Below are positions 24,233-37,018 of a stretch of 64,000 nt of DNA, one piece after another; the stretch's first letter is position 1, and each line of letters begins with the position of its first letter. The stretch is taken from the NCBI RefSeq assembly GCF_963259705.1, contig NC_081844.1:37823341-37887340 (forward strand), read 5' to 3'. The position numbers and the translations under genes were made by a program. The notes beneath the pieces are model-generated. The model was not told the origin of the DNA. It worked only from the letters and a program-made list of their open reading frames with translations, and did not search any database. The DNA comes from Myotis daubentonii. Taxonomy: Eukaryota > Chordata > Mammalia > Chiroptera > Vespertilionidae.

Positions 24233-26539
24233 GGGTAATAACCTAACACCTCTCTGAAATGGTCTCAGGGGCTCATTTCCCTCACAGGACTCTCTCCTGT
24301 TTTCCCAGCGGCCCTGCTTCTGCCTGTTTGAGTCTTTACCTCCTGCCACTTCTGTGAACACCTTACAATAATGTTGTCTTTTGATGCTTACAACCAAGAG
24401 CCCTGGCTGAAATGAGGGGGAACGTACAACTCATTTGGGGAGGCCATATGTATAACTGAGGGCTGAGCAGTGTCATGAAACAGTGTGACTCCCCTCCCCA
24501 CGATTCCATGTGTCCTTTAGAGGGGCTGGTGCCACCTCCAGGGAGAACCACGGGGCGGTGACCATTGTCCTCTTAAAGAAGCTTTTACCAGGAGTCCATC
24601 TGCATTCATAGCTATGTTTCCTAATTTACAGTCTACTACAGGCAGTGCTTGGTGAGGCCATAACAACTTCATGCATGTAAACTTACACTCTTCCTTCCAG
24701 CAAAAGTGCCATCCATGGGTCCTTGTGTATAAACTGACACACTCTGGTTTTAGGCTTGGTGACACCCTCAGAACGCTCAACAGAGGAGCCACAGACTGCT
24801 CTGCACAGGCATGTGAGGCCCTGACTGCAGTCCAGGCCGGCCCTGCTCCCAGCAACAGAGAAGCGGATAGGAGGCAATGGTGGGCACATGAAGGCAGGAA
24901 GACATCCCATCCCCCCAGGCCTGTCTTGCTGAGGAAACTCGGATCCTGCAGGATCCTTAACCACAGTATGGCCAATTCTTCATAGCAGAAATGTCCCCGC
25001 AGGAGACAGACCACAGCCACGGGCCTGCTCCTGGGGCACAGTGCCTCTGGCTCTGTGTCTGCTGCTGAGCCTTCTGCCACCTCTGAGCATTCACCCCCTT
25101 CTGAGGCTGTCATGCTCCTCAACCAGGTCAGGGGTCACTCGCGAAAGCCAGCACCTCTGTTGAGCGTGTTGCCTGTGTCACTAAGCCTCAAACCCTCCTT
25201 AGAGAGAGTCATTCCCTGAGCTCAGGAGTGGCCTAAGGACAAGCAGCATCTTCCCCATCCATAGCCAGCGCTTGTATGAGGGGCGGGGGGCAATCAGAGG
25301 GCTGCAGGAAAGGCAGCTGAAGCCCCCACTCTGACTCCCAGTCTTGGCCAGGCCAGGCCACCTCCCTTCTCTCCGCAGAGCCGCATGTTCCCATCTCCTA
25401 CCTGAGACCAAGGCAGGGCCCATGTGACTGAGGGTGAGATCAAAGGGGGACCCCAGCTCCCCAGGCTGTGGGTCTGCATTCTGAGACCAGAACCACCCCC
25501 AGGGAGAGCAGTGAGACTTGGGGAGTCACCTTGCCTTACTGCCTGGGTCTCTGCCCCTCTTTTGAAAAATGGGGTGATGCAGCATCCACCCTGCAGAGGC
25601 ATGAGAGTGAGGGAAGGGCTCAGTGGACTAGAACCTGTTTTATAAACAGAAAGAAATTCATGGTGGCTCAGGCCATACTGATACCTCAGCCTTTTACTTT
25701 CCTTTTCTAAAGCAGATAATGCTTTCCACCAGGTGGATATGGGGTCATTTGGCCTGGGACTCTGACTCAGAGCTGTGACAAGGCAGGTTTTCTGGTCTGG
25801 GTTTACTCATAAATCCTGGTGCTCAACTAAAAGAGGGAGCTCAGGGCCAGGACTCAGGACTGACCTCCGGCGGCAGCATTGGATGGAGCCAGTGAAATCC
25901 CCGCCTGTGTTCTGCAGACTTGTAGGAGCACTAATGCTGGGGCTGAGAGGCTGGGGGACACAGGCCTGCGCCCCACAGAGCTGCCCACAGGAGCCAGGGA
26001 GCTTCCAGGAGCTTCCAGAGATTGTGTTTTCTCTCCTCATCAGAGGTTGCCATGGTGACCGAAGCAGGAGGAGACACCCGCTGGTCTGGCTCTACACAGA
26101 TCATCTATCCTGGCTCATCTTTATCCAGGTCTTGGTCAGAGCTGGTCCTGGGAGCGCCTGAGAGGGGGGACGGACACCCAGAGGCCAGACCCTTGGCACC
26201 AGTTACGTGTGCGTGGTGGGAGAGAATGGTGTTGGGACGTTGTGTGAGCTTGTGTACAGGTGGGGGGATAGGGGTGGGTTACATTGCTGCATGTGTATCA
26301 TGATGGGCAAGGGGGGATGCTAGTGAGAGAAGTGGGGTGGTGTCAAGAGTGCACATGACAGTGAGGTCTTTCCCAAATGTGCCCTTGATCTACACCTCAG
26401 GGGAGAGCACACCTGCCAGTTGCACGCTGCACACAAAGAACCCTCCACTTCCACTTCCTGGAAGCTATGGATTATTCCTCCTGTCCCGGCAGCAAACCAT
26501 TGTGCAAATCCAGCCATTTCTTCTAGGCTGTGTTCCCTG

Positions 26540-26690
26540 CTCTCAAGCCTTGGCTCTCTCACCTGACTTCTCCTTGAGGACAGTGACTTTCTCGTGTTTA
26601 CTGCTGTGCCTGGCACATAGTAGGTGCTCAGTAAACTTGTTGAATGAATGAATGAGTGATTGAATGGATGAATGAATAAAGGAGAACTTT
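26540..26690 (+). repeat. L2 3' end
   Basis: Sense L2 terminus: CTCCTTGAGGACAGTGACTT, CTGCTGTGCCTGGCACATAG, TAGGTGCTCAGTAAACTTGT and a (TGAATGAA)-type tail. Confidence 0.88.
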
Positions 26691-26739
26691 TATCCCTTTG
26701 TTTGTCATTGGCCCATTTGGGAACTCACTGATCCTCACC

Positions 26740-27010
26740 AATTCTAAAGCTCTGCTTTAGGGCTTAACTGAAGGCTTGCCTCCTCTCCTAAGCCCTCAAA
26801 GACACCCCACCTTCCAGGCCATTCCTTGTCTGAATTCTGGCACTGGCTTCCATTACGCTCATGGCTCACTGGCCTGTATGACCTTGAACTGTGAGAGTGT
26901 CCTGTCTCCTTGACCAGATGTCTAGCTCCTCAATGGGAAGGGCATTACTTTCTCTTTTGTGTCCTGAGCACAGGCCTCTGCAAACAGCAGATGTTCAATG
27001 AATGCTGGAG
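26740..27010 (+). repeat. L2 3' end, second copy
   Basis: Sense L2: CTCCTAAGCCCTCAAAGACA, CTTCCAGGCCATTCCTTGTC, GTCTAGCTCCTCAATGGGAA and CAGATGTTCAATGAATGCTG. It directly follows another L2 end, so these are two insertions or a tandem remnant. Confidence 0.75.
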
Positions 27011-28248
27011 ACTGCAATGTTGTGAATCAGTGAACAAATTCTAGCCTGAATAGTTCACACATCCAGGTGGTTTCCTGCCCAGAAGACCTCCTGCAGGTTC
27101 ATGGGTAAGACTTGCAAGATCAAGATGTTTCTAGTGAGTCTGAATTAGGGGGTGGGGGCAGGGATTTGGGGGAGGCTGGTCTAAATTCTATGCTTTATCC
27201 TTTCCCCATAAACTCATGTTTGAATTTGACTAAGTCTTCGAGCCTAGTTCACCACCTCATTCTACAGTCATTGCTCTTTCTGAATGGAACTGACCACTTG
27301 CTCTCCAAACAAAATTTTAGCACTTTTCTACACCAGTCTTGGGTACTGACCCTCGTCTTCCTACGTTGCATGACTTAGTTACATTTCTGATGTACCTGTT
27401 AGGCGGTCAACTATGTCTTTGTTTAGCATCCCTCTGTGGGCACCACCCCTGTTTCAGGTGATCTGAAGGGACTGTGAGTTATAGCTCCCTGCCCATTGCC
27501 ACCACCCCCAGGAACACTCATGTGACCCAGGCAGACATTCCTTTAGGTCTTACTCTGGCAAGAGTGACTGGTCCATTGGATGAACACCTGGCCAAGCAAG
27601 GCCATCTGGATATTTTCATAGGATTTAAATATAGACACATAGAAACAGGGTGCCTTTTCAGATGAGGTAGCTCAGCTGGAAGAATCTAAACCTGAAGTTT
27701 CCAGGGTCCATCTCTCTCAGCCTCATGGAGAAAGCTCCTCACTCCCCTTGATTCTCCTGCTCCAGGCAGCCCCAGGCCACCTTCTGCCCGGGGTCCTAGC
27801 ACTACTGCTGGGAGATGGGAATGAGACAACCCTTTTGGACACCCAGCCAGGGGCAGGAGAGAGGAGAGCTCCTGGCCTGGGAGACAGCCCCAAGGGCCCC
27901 ATCCCACCTTCAGTTACTATGGCAACTCACTTCCCCTCTAAAGCTCCCACTTCTCTCCCTCAGAAACGTGTTTTGGTGCAATGGCCTTTGCACTTCCTTG
28001 TACCCCAAGCACAGACTCTAAACCACAGCATAGACTCTGTCACCATGTCACAGAGCCACACCCACCGGGAGCAGAGGCAGAGGCACCGACCTACCTGTAC
28101 TCCTGGACGTGTCACTCAGTGCAGGTGGGTTTGCAACATCCTGTGCTAATAGCTGTGCCTCAGCATATTCAAAACATCTGTTTCCGCACCTGAAACAACA
28201 AGAGCAATCACTAACATTTTGAAATCACACTGCAGTATACAGATTCCG

Positions 28249-28295
28249 CACACCCCCTACCCCCCCTACCCCCCCGCCCCCGCCCACACACACAC
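28249..28295. repeat. C-rich simple repeat with a CA run
   Basis: CCCCCTAC units, poly-C and a short CACACACACA run. Length in an assembly may be unreliable. Confidence 0.85.
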
Positions 28296-29774
28296 AGGAT
28301 GGCCTGGGCCGGAGAGACCTTCCTGAGAGTTATTACAGAACAACCACAAACCAGAGAAGTCACCAGACTTGCCAGGGTCACACAGCACCGTTAGTGTGGC
28401 TGACTGGCTTGGGTTGATCTTGGTTCCTCGTTGAGCTTCTGTTGTCTCGAATACAGGGAAACCTTGCTTTGTCTCACTAAGCTATTGTGAGGCTAGAATC
28501 TATAAAAAATACTTGTTATGACCTTTGCACATTCAGAGCTCTCAGTCTGTGCTGAATAATTGATGGGTGCTGCTCCTGCCTGCTTAGAGCAGATTCACAG
28601 GCCTCTGCCATAGGCTGGGAATGTGGAGACCTTTCCCATCATTTTGCCCAGTGTAAGAATTTGCCGAGGAAATCACCAAGAAAAAGTTGTGTTCCCTGTT
28701 GGCAGGGGGGGAGGGGGGGGGCCCTGGCTCCCGGGAGCCATAGATCTAATCTAATTTATTGCCTCACTGAAAGGAGAGGAGAAAGTGCAGGCTGCTGCAG
28801 GGAGGGGGCTGCGGGCTACCCAGAGTCTCTGCCACGTGAGGCCCTGGGAAAGGGTTGCTCTGCTCTGACAGGCAGGGGAAAGGTGCCTGGGAATCTGAGA
28901 GTTGGGTGGGGAGGCACGGAATCAGCCCTGGGAAAGGAAGACTATGAAGCAAGGTTTTCCTCCATGAAAACACCTGACAAGGCAGAGATGTCGGGGAAGG
29001 GCAGAGGCAGCCTCTGCGGCCATCCCTGCCGACTGCTGCATGTGACCATAGAAACTCTCTGTCCAAAGGCCATGGCAGCAAGGATCAGGGAGCAGAAAGT
29101 AGACACAGGGTGGCCTTTAAAGCAATTTTCAGAGATCAAAGTAGGCACAGTTTGAGCCGGTATTCTGGCTATGAGAACAGGGAACAGCTGGCTAAAACTT
29201 GCGGAACCATTCACAGCTCAGGACACCAGGGATGCACAATCCTCCCGCTGCGGGATGTGGCCTACACAGCGTCTCCTGACTGGCACTTGTCTCAGTCCCC
29301 CAAACAAGACCGATTTAGGACTGTCCCAACCCACAGGATCATTGGCTCCAACCTCAAATGAGCAGAATCAACAAGTCCCAGCTCAAGTGGGTTTGCTCTG
29401 ATGACTGGCTTTCTCTCTCACTCTGCAAGTTCCAACTCAATGGTTTCACGAGGACTTCCTAAGAAGTCTCATGGTGTGCTCCGTGCTCATGCAAGTCACT
29501 TCACTTTCATACTATGTCTGGACCTGCCGGCCTCCCAGGCGGCTGAAGGGCCCTTGGAGTTTCCGTGTGTGGGCAGGGCTCCGTCCTAATGACTCCAGGA
29601 TGCGGAGTTGAGGGTGGTTCCAGCTTGGGCACAGCCTGACCAGCAACATTTGGGTGCTGCCTGCCACTCACCCAAGGTGCCCCCACCCTGGGGCTTGGAG
29701 GGGACATTTGGCTCAGGCACTGCACAAGCAGAACAGAAAGCAGGACGTGTGACCTCCTTCCACATTACTAAGAA

Positions 29775-29915
29775 CACTTAGTAATTCTATGACCTTGGGT
29801 CATTGATTTAAACCCATAGTTCTCAGGTTCCTCATCCATAAGTTGGAGATCATAATGGAAACTACCTCAAAGCTTTGGAAGGATCCAATGAGGTAGAGTG
29901 TATGCAAATTCTTAG
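29775..29915 (+). repeat. MIR copy
   Basis: Sense MIR: CTATGACCTTGGGTCATTGA, GGTTCCTCATCCATAAGTTG, GAGATCATAATGGAAACTAC and GGATCCAATGAGGTAG. Confidence 0.7.
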
Positions 29916-31399
29916 TTTGGCCTCTAATAACACTGTCACCCCACTCTAGCGGACTATGGCCAGCACTTTAGCTGTCTTTCTGTCGGCTCAATACCAGGCA
30001 TTTGATAATTAGCAGAGTAAACATTAGAAACGCATTCTCCTTGGTGAAAGCAGAGGTATTCAAGACATGTGGGTTGGCCAAATGAATTCTGAGACACCCT
30101 TGACTCTTGTAAGAGCAGGTGAAAGAATGCAGTGAGACCTCAAGGGATATGCGGTCAGGCATCTAGAGACGCAGATGGCTGCAACTAGCCCACAGAACAA
30201 GCTGCTGGACCCATTTGCAAGTAAATAGTTGCTCAGAAAATATCTGCATATGTGGCAGAATTTGGTCAAAGGCTTGCTTTTATTCGGCTTGATAATGAGG
30301 TCTGCCTTCACATCCTCAACGTTTTCAGTGGCTGCTGTCAAACAAATAAACCAAACACCCGACACAACAAAACCTGAGAGTTGTGACCAAATGGATTCAG
30401 GTCAGTTCACAGTATGGTGCTGTCTCCAGAGCATAGCACATGTCAATGCTCACAGGAGAGGGAGGTAGTGCCACTTTTAACTTGATGGTGGTCAGGGGTG
30501 CCAGAGCCTCACTGGCCTCCAGTCCAGGATCCTGATCCAGAACCTTCCTGGGTACTCATCCCCCTGAGAACTCCCCAGTTGGCCTTCTGGGTCACCCTGG
30601 GTCAGACTCACAGGCTCTGTTGGCTTTCTGGAATGAGGAAATGCTGCTCAGTCTTCAAGAAACCCTGAAACTGTGGCTGAGGCAAAGGTCACTGTCTGGG
30701 CCCATGATGTATTTGGAAAATCAGTTCTTCCCTTCGAGTTCCCATAGGACAAGCCCTCTGAGGAAGTCTTTGGGGACCCATTACCAACTCCCACACTTGG
30801 ACCAGAATACCCGAGGAGAATTTCTGGCCATACTAGAGAAATTGCCTTGAAGAAATGGACTCAGTCTGCACCCTGGGAGAAACTGAACTTCCACACCTTC
30901 CTGAGGCTCTGAAAAGGCTGCTGGGCAGGGACCCAGGTGTGAAGAGGCCCCTGATGCTGGAGAGCTCACTACCCTTCAACCACTAGAGATGGGAGAGCCC
31001 TTCCTTGATGGGCAGGGCCTACTGGGAGATGGGCTGCTGCTCTTTCCACTCCCTTCTCCAAGGAGTTTTTCATGGGTGAGCATTGTTGCAGGGTGCGTGT
31101 GGGAAGGTCAGGCAGCATTCAGGAGGAAAGAAGATGGGCATGGGGCAGCCCAAGCCTCTAAGTTCTCCTCTTGCCCACCTTCCTTCTCCCTTTTTTCCTT
31201 CCTCATCAATGAGAGAAGTATGTGTGTCTTGGGGGAGAGGAAGGATAAAGATGGGAAAGTGCTGGGATTTCATTCTCCAGGGCCACTCTCCTAACCATGG
31301 AGAAGCTCATATGTGTATCCTTCCCAACTCAAGTTGGTAGCTTGACCCTCTGCAGCAGCTCACATTCTGCAGGCTGATCAGAAAGTTAGCCAGGCTTAC

Positions 31400-31550
31400 A
31401 CGTCACCCCGCTTCTGAGCCTCTTTCCCACCTCCAGTCTCACCCTGCTCCCATGTACCCACTGCCCTCATTCAACGCATCCTCACCCCTTCAAGGTCTGC
31501 TTCAGAACTTGCCTTCCCTCCCTACTCCTCTCCCCTATCCAAATCCTAGG
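31400..31550 (+). repeat. L2 fragment
   Basis: Sense L2-like segment: TTCAAGGTCTGCTTCAGAAC and TTGCCTTCCCTCCCTACTCC after a C/T-rich lead-in. Moderate divergence. Confidence 0.6.
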
Positions 31551-32334
31551 CTACATTTGCATTTTAAGAGCCATCCTGGTTAACCCTAAAGAGTTTCCAG
31601 TTCATGAGTGAGGACTCCCCTGCCCCTAGTATGTAAGCCAGAGAGCAAACTGCTCAGATTATCATTCACCTTCTACCTTTGCAAATAGCTCAACCTCCCC
31701 GTCAAGCCAAGCGCCATTGTGGGGAGAACATACCCCCAGCGGGTCGTGGGAATCCCAGATGCTGTTATTGGGCCAACAGAGTTCTCCCCTAGCAAAATTT
31801 ACCTATGGAAAACTACCCCAGTGTGTGAGCAGCCTAACAAGCAGTTTCTTCCTCGTTGGTCTGGGGCTCAGTGGATCTACCTCAGGAAATTCTTAGGCTC
31901 TGCCTTAATTTACTTCCCAGCCAGAGTTCCTATTAGAGGCCACGCTGGTGAATACGGGAGCGGGACTGATAATCTAGTGGAAATCCATGAGTGTAATTGG
32001 GAGAACAAGGAGAGATGAGAACAAGTGCATGAGAACTTGAGGGTCTTCAGATGGGAAGAGGGAAAAGGAGGCGGGGAAGGAGAGGACCCTTCTCTCTGCT
32101 TCAGGCCAGCAGGGCAGAAGCAAGCCAGGCCCGATTACAGAGCCTTTCAGACTCCTGATACAAGAAATGGCTTTCCTGGCTCCACAGGGTCTCTGGAGAT
32201 GGCAAGAACCTTCCCAGGTCACAGGACGAGCCAGTCACACAGCTCTGGGTGAGACTGGCTTCCAACCTCCTCTAGGTCTCTTTCCTGGGATCTGCTAAAG
32301 CAGCCACCCTTTAAGGGCACTGTCTTAGTTAGGA

Positions 32335-32520
32335 GTCAGGCACTCGAGGTTGAATGACTCTCTCTGCTCTTCAGCAGCCACATGAACTGCACCAAGTTAC
32401 TAAATTTCTCCAGCCTGGTTGGCAAAATGGGGATATTATGTCCCCTGGAAGACAATTGTGAAGATAAAATGACCAACAGATGTGAAGGCATCTCAAGCAG
32501 TGCCTGGCTGGTAAATGCAC
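32335..32520 (+). repeat. MIR copy
   Basis: Sense MIR: GGTTGGCAAAATGGGGATAT, TGTGAAGATAAAATGACC, and GCAGTGCCTGGCTGGTAAAT. Confidence 0.7.
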
Positions 32521-32883
32521 TCAGGACAGAAGAGCTGTCGTCTTTCCCCTCTAATTACAGCCCGAAGGTGCCTTGCCAAGCCCCTCAGACATGCTAGCAG
32601 CAGCTCCCACCCTGCGGGTGCGGTCAGGCCAGAGGTGCACGCCACACTGCTCTCCCAGGACTTTGCCTACACTCTGCACTCCCCATCTGTGCCTAGTGGG
32701 AAGCTGCCTCAGAGCCTGGCCTCCCTGAGCACTTTGGGGATGGCCCTGTGGATGGGAACCTGGGCTCGTCCTACCTGAGACTCACCAGGAATGGCTGGGA
32801 GTTCGTGGAAACCAACCTGCCTTCCAGACCTTCTCAGGAGGAACCACACACACCAAGGCGAATGAAAACCAGATGCAGGCAAT

Positions 32884-32886
<3 letters not shown>

Positions 32887-32934
<48 letters not shown>
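32887..32934. repeat. (GT)24 microsatellite
   Basis: An uninterrupted run of 24 GT units. Likely polymorphic and a potential Z-DNA former. It creates spurious Cys-Val and Thr-His repeat frames on the two strands. Confidence 0.98.
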
Positions 32935-32937
<3 letters not shown>

Positions 32938-33355
32938 AAAGCAGAACATCCCACCTGCCTTGCTGGGAGGAGACACCTGCTCACTCCCGGGAACTACAGA
33001 ACTTCCTGCCCTCTCCCAGCGACCCAACCTCACTCAGGGCTGGCCTGCTCATTCCTGCGGGCCCTTTGGGCTGTGCATTTCCCCCTGATCACATGGGCCT
33101 CAGCCCTACAGCGCACCCTTGGGCCCAAGCGCCCTCGGTGGGTTGGTCACGTCCCCTGAGTTACAAATGCAGCTCGGGGCAGGAACTTTGTCACTGAGTC
33201 TGAAGTAGACAGAAGGGACAGGGTGGGCTTGGAGATGACCAGCGGTCTGGAGAGGCTGAGTGGGGCTCCTCCCTCTCAGACCCGGTACCCCAAATCTCCA
33301 CGCAGATCTTAACCCTGGAGGTAGCCAGCTGCGATTTGGGAGATGGAGTCCAGCC

Positions 33356-34012
33356 ACTTGTCTCACGCCCCCCGAGGGAAGAGTCCCAGAGGCCGGTGAG
33401 GTGGGGTGTGCCCTTACAGCGCCCTGAGATCGGTGTTCCCCGCGGATCCAGGCAGGCTGCTTCCCGCCCCTGCCGCCGGGGAGACCTGCGCGCCCGGAGC
33501 CCCCTCCCGGCCCGCACCGCCGGCCACAGCCACATCCCCCAGCCGATTCCCAGCCCGGGGATCGCCTCCGCTCCGGCCGCAAACCCACCTTCCGGGGTGC
33601 TCAGAGGCCCCTTCCAGGGGTGTCACCGAGGTCCCCGCCTCCAACTCCCGACGCGGGCTCCCCGCTCGGCAGCCTCTGGCCCGGCCTCAGGGGCTAAGCC
33701 GGCTCCTGCCTCTCTTTCACTCGTGCTCCCGTGAATTCTCAGCACTATTTTTTTTAAGGGACTTTTTTTTTTTTTTTTTTGCGTTGCGTCAGGACGGTTG
33801 CCTGGCGACGGCAGAGCTATTCGGCGGGCAGCCCTTTCAGCCGGATCCCCTCCAGCCTCCCATTCAAGCCGCTCCTCCCGCGGCTCCGGGACCTGGGCGC
33901 GCGGGGTCGGGAGACGCGCACCGGGTCCTAACGCCCCGCTAGTTGCACGTTCCCCGCCCAGACCTGGACCAGAGCGGCCGCCCCGCCACACGCATTTGCC
34001 AAACCCTAGACG
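33356..34012. promoter_or_regulatory. CpG island, candidate FAM167A promoter
   Basis: Roughly 60 CpG dinucleotides fall in about 650 bp, far above the CpG-poor surroundings, with GC-rich clusters such as GCGGCCGCCCCGCC near 33976 and GCGCGCGGGGTCGG near 33897. It lies about 17 kb upstream of the FAM167A start codon and is the only strong island in the window. Open frames across it in several phases are expected from GC-rich sequence and show no domain. An 18-T run (33763-33780) interrupts it. The transcription start and its direction cannot be read from sequence, and divergent or antisense transcription is possible. Confidence 0.7.
33797..33809. promoter_or_regulatory. X-box-like RFX site in the CpG island
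   Basis: The sequence GTTGCCTGGCGAC is a near-palindromic match to the RFX consensus (GTTGCC, short spacer, GGCAAC-like half site). Just upstream is a CRE-like TGCGTCA (33785-33791). The site sits at the centre of the CpG island beside the poly-T run, where a promoter-proximal factor site would be expected. Binding is inferred from the motif alone. Confidence 0.5.
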
Positions 34013-34219
34013 AAACCAAATCTAAATATCCTTTTCTTTTTCCTTTTTTTTTTTTCTTTTACTCGAAACCTAAGCAATGTTCCCATAAGCATGACAACGT
34101 GGCTTTGCCACTGTCAGCAATTTGCCTGCGTGGAGGGGCCAGGAGAACCCGTCGGGCACCGCCAAGCCCGGAGCTCACACTCCACCCACAAGCGGCTGGA
34201 GTTCAGACTATCAGCAGCA

Positions 34220-34345
34220 ACTCCCACTACCCAGTGCCTATCGTGTGCCCCACTGTCAGTGAAATGCCCAGCAGGCAGAGGGGGCATTTCCAGCTGCAGA
34301 TGAGGAGACGGAGGCTCAGAGAGGCCAAGTAGAAACCAGAAGTGG
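34220..34345 (-). repeat. MIR fragment
   Basis: Antisense MIR: CAGTGCCTATCGTGTGCCCC, CTGCAGATGAGGAGACGGAG, GCTCAGAGAGGCCAAGTAG. Confidence 0.7.
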
Positions 34346-34589
34346 GCGGAAAACAGACGTTCTTCCAGGTCTGTCTCCTAGACCAGCTGGGAGTAGTTCG
34401 AGGGACCTGCCCCCAAGGATGTGTTCCCCCCACTAACCACAGGGTGCCTCATGGCATATAATACTATGTGCTGTGTCAACCACTAGAGGTGGTTATATTC
34501 TAGATCTAGCTGCTGCTCCGCCAGAGCCTAGAGCTCCAGGTACCTAGGACACAAGACAGACGCCAGGGCAGCCCCATCCTGGCTTTCAG

Positions 34590-34680
34590 GATCAATCTTT
34601 TTTTTTTTTAATTCTTTATTGATTATAGTATTACATATGTCTCCTTCTCCCTCCCCCCCCCCCCCCATTGACCTCTCTCT
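34590..34680 (-). mobile_element. L1-like 3' end with poly(A)
   Basis: On the minus strand the segment ends ACTATAATCAATAAAGAATT followed by a poly(A) run, preceded by GGAGACATATGTAATACT and a G-rich (C-rich on plus) tract. This looks like the 3' end and polyadenylation signal AATAAA of a bat L1. The body cannot be followed further. Confidence 0.55.
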
Positions 34681-34984
34681 GGCCATTTCCACCCCCAGCA
34701 TGTGACAGCAGACAGGGTTCTCCAGTCCGGACCCTTGGGCTCCGCCTCCACCTGGGACCACTGGCTGATTCCCGAGACCATTGTGCTGCCCCCTGGTGCC
34801 TGTGTCCTTCACTGCTTCTCCCGTCAGGGCCCTTGACCCACTTCCTTTCCCCCTTCATTAGCACCTCCGCTAATGGACTTGGCTAAGGAGGCACCCTGCT
34901 AATGTGAGCACCTCTTCATGCTAACGGGGTAATGCTTCCAAGCTAGCAAGTCTTCGGGAGAGTCACAGCACCCACCCAACCTTT

Positions 34985-35580
34985 TGATTCCAGCTCCTAA
35001 ACAGTGATCCAACCCTCCACTTCTTCCATCCCCTCTGCCTCTGCCCTGGCCCAAGGCACCGCCGCTGGCCCCACCTCCAGCAACAGCCTCTTATTGACTC
35101 CTGCGCCCACTCTTGGCTCTCCACCTGCCTCCCCCTGAGCCAATTATTCCTCCACAGCCAGAACAAATTCTTTGAAATGCAAATCCGACCCTGGCTTCTC
35201 CCTGCCTAAAGCCTCCCAACAGCTCCCATTCCTCCGGGATTAAAATCCAGCGATTAAAACCCAGCGTGGCCCACCAGGCCTTCGTGGTTCAGCTCCGTCC
35301 ACTGGGCCTGCCTTGCGCCTTGCCTTGATGTTCTGCTCTCCAGACAGACGCTCTTCCGGGTCCTTTTACACACCTGCTCCTCCCACACAGGGCTGACACA
35401 ACTCTGCCTCCTGAGAGAACCCCAGGTCACATGTCCTTATAGCCTCACCGACCTCTCCTTCATGGACAAGCTGTCCTCTTATCTTTTTCAGTGAGGTTAT
35501 TTGATTGGTATCTGTCTCCCTCAGAGGCTGTAGGCTCCGGGTGGCAGGAACCACATTTGCAAGTTGAAGGCTGGGTTCAG
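34985..35580 (+). repeat. L2, long copy
   Basis: About 600 bp of sense L2: GCCCACTCTTGGCTCTCCAC, AATCCGACCCTGGCTTCTCC, CTCCCAACAGCTCCCATTCC, AGGCCTTCGTGGTTCAGCTC, CGACCTCTCCTTCATGGAC and GGCAGGAACCACATTTGCAA. It is the longest continuous L2 seen here. Confidence 0.85.
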
Positions 35581-35999
35581 ACTTGGGGACTTGGCGTCCT
35601 CCTGTGGGGGGTTGTCCCTGGCCACACTGCCCTGTGCTGAGTACTGCTCGCCAGTGTGATCTGGCCCCAGCATGTGGTGGTGCTCCAGTGTCTTCTTGGT
35701 GGAGCCATTCCAGCCCATCTGGAAGTGCTTTCTCCCATCTTCAGCCTCCTTGCCCCTCATGTGGCCTGGGCTCCTGGTGCTGCTTTCTCGTGGATGCATT
35801 GTCTTCCTTCTTCACATTGATAACCTGCCCCGGGCCGGGACAGGTCTTACCCTCATGCCTCCCTTTCTGCCTGGCATTTGCCTGGTTAGGGGGGTGGTCA
35901 GTGATGAGGACCAGGAGAGCCAGCGAGGGAAGGAAAAGGAAGAGGAAGAGCCGGGTCTCTGCTGGAATAGTCTCAACTCTAAGCAGATGCAGTGCTGAA

Positions 36000-36330
36000 T
36001 GAGTTCTTGGTAGAACTCTAGCATAGGCTAGTATGTGGCCATACAAATAATGTTTTTTTAAAAAAATATTTGATGGCATAGGAAAATGGTAATGATTTCA
36101 TGCTAAGTAAATAAGACCAGAACACCAAATGCCTAAGTAAGCAAAACACTGTGGAAAGTTTAATTCTAATATCTAATTCCTCTAAATGTGTAGAAAAAAA
36201 GATTGGGAGGGTATATATCAATATTAGCCGTGGTTATCTCTGGGTGGCAGGATAACAGAGGATTTAAAATTTCTTCTATAGACTTCTATTAATGTTCTGT
36301 GTTTTCTACGACGAATAGTTTTTGTCACTG
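36000..36330 (+). mobile_element. LINE-type (probably L1) 3'-UTR fragment
   Basis: Sense order of a common old LINE tail: ATAGGAAAATGGTAATGATT, GCTAAGTAAATAAGACCAGA, then TGGTTATCTCTGGGTGGCAG and TTTCTTCTATAGACTTCTAT. The same tail type occurs near 2020, 43870 and 45385. Confidence 0.65.
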
Positions 36331-36789
36331 GCAACTTCAAAAACACAATTACAAAGAAAAGATGACCCTGTGTTTGGGGTAGCTGATGCCTGCTGCTTTG
36401 TGTGGAGCTGCCATTTATATGTGAGGCTGGACAGGAGCCCAGTGATGGGTGGAGGTATCCTCGGGCCTAGAGCCACGGGGCCACCTGGGGACTCTTCCCC
36501 TCCAGCTGGCCCTTTGGACCAGGGAATACTGGGTCAAGCCCATGAGTCTGGACTTGGTGACAACGAACTGATTGTAGAGCTGCCTTTTGGATCAGCCCTA
36601 TCGATCCAATTTGATTTTTAAGATGTAATGTTGTGTGAGATGGCTGGCCCAGGCATCTGGACCATTTTAGTGAATGCACATGTCGGCCAACAGCTGCCTC
36701 ACTGACTTTCCATTGGTCCCAAGACGAGTGAATATGGTCTCCTTTGGACCTACAGAAATCCTGTGAAATAAGGGAGTCAAGAAACATTT

Positions 36790-37018
36790 TCCTGACCTAG
36801 CCAGTTTTCTCAATAGTTAGAGCGTCTTCCTGTGGACTCAAGGGTCACAGGATTGATTCTGGACAAGGCACGTATCTGTACCTCAGTTGCAGGCTCGATC
36901 CCCAAGTACAGAAGGCAACCAATTGATGTGTTTCTATCACATCGATGTTTCTCTCTCTGTGTTTCCCCTCACCCCTCCGCCCCCACTTCGACTCTCTCTA
37001 AAAATCAATGGAAACAAT
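36790..37018 (+). mobile_element. Ves SINE, left unit of a dimer
   Basis: Ves head CCTAGCCAGTTTTCTCAATA with box A-like and box B-like segments, GGCAACCAATTGATG, CATCGATGTTTCTCTCTCTG and AAAAATCAATGGAAACAATA. It runs straight into a second Ves at 37019, without its own downstream target duplication. Confidence 0.88.

Noticed and set aside
28661..29155. 164-codon plus-strand frame
   Set aside because: No recognisable domain or homologue; no splice or promoter context supports it.
33406..33942. 178-codon frame and several others across the CpG island
   Set aside because: Stop codons are rare in GC-rich DNA; the translations are Pro/Ala/Arg-rich with no domain and include the poly-T run read as Phe.
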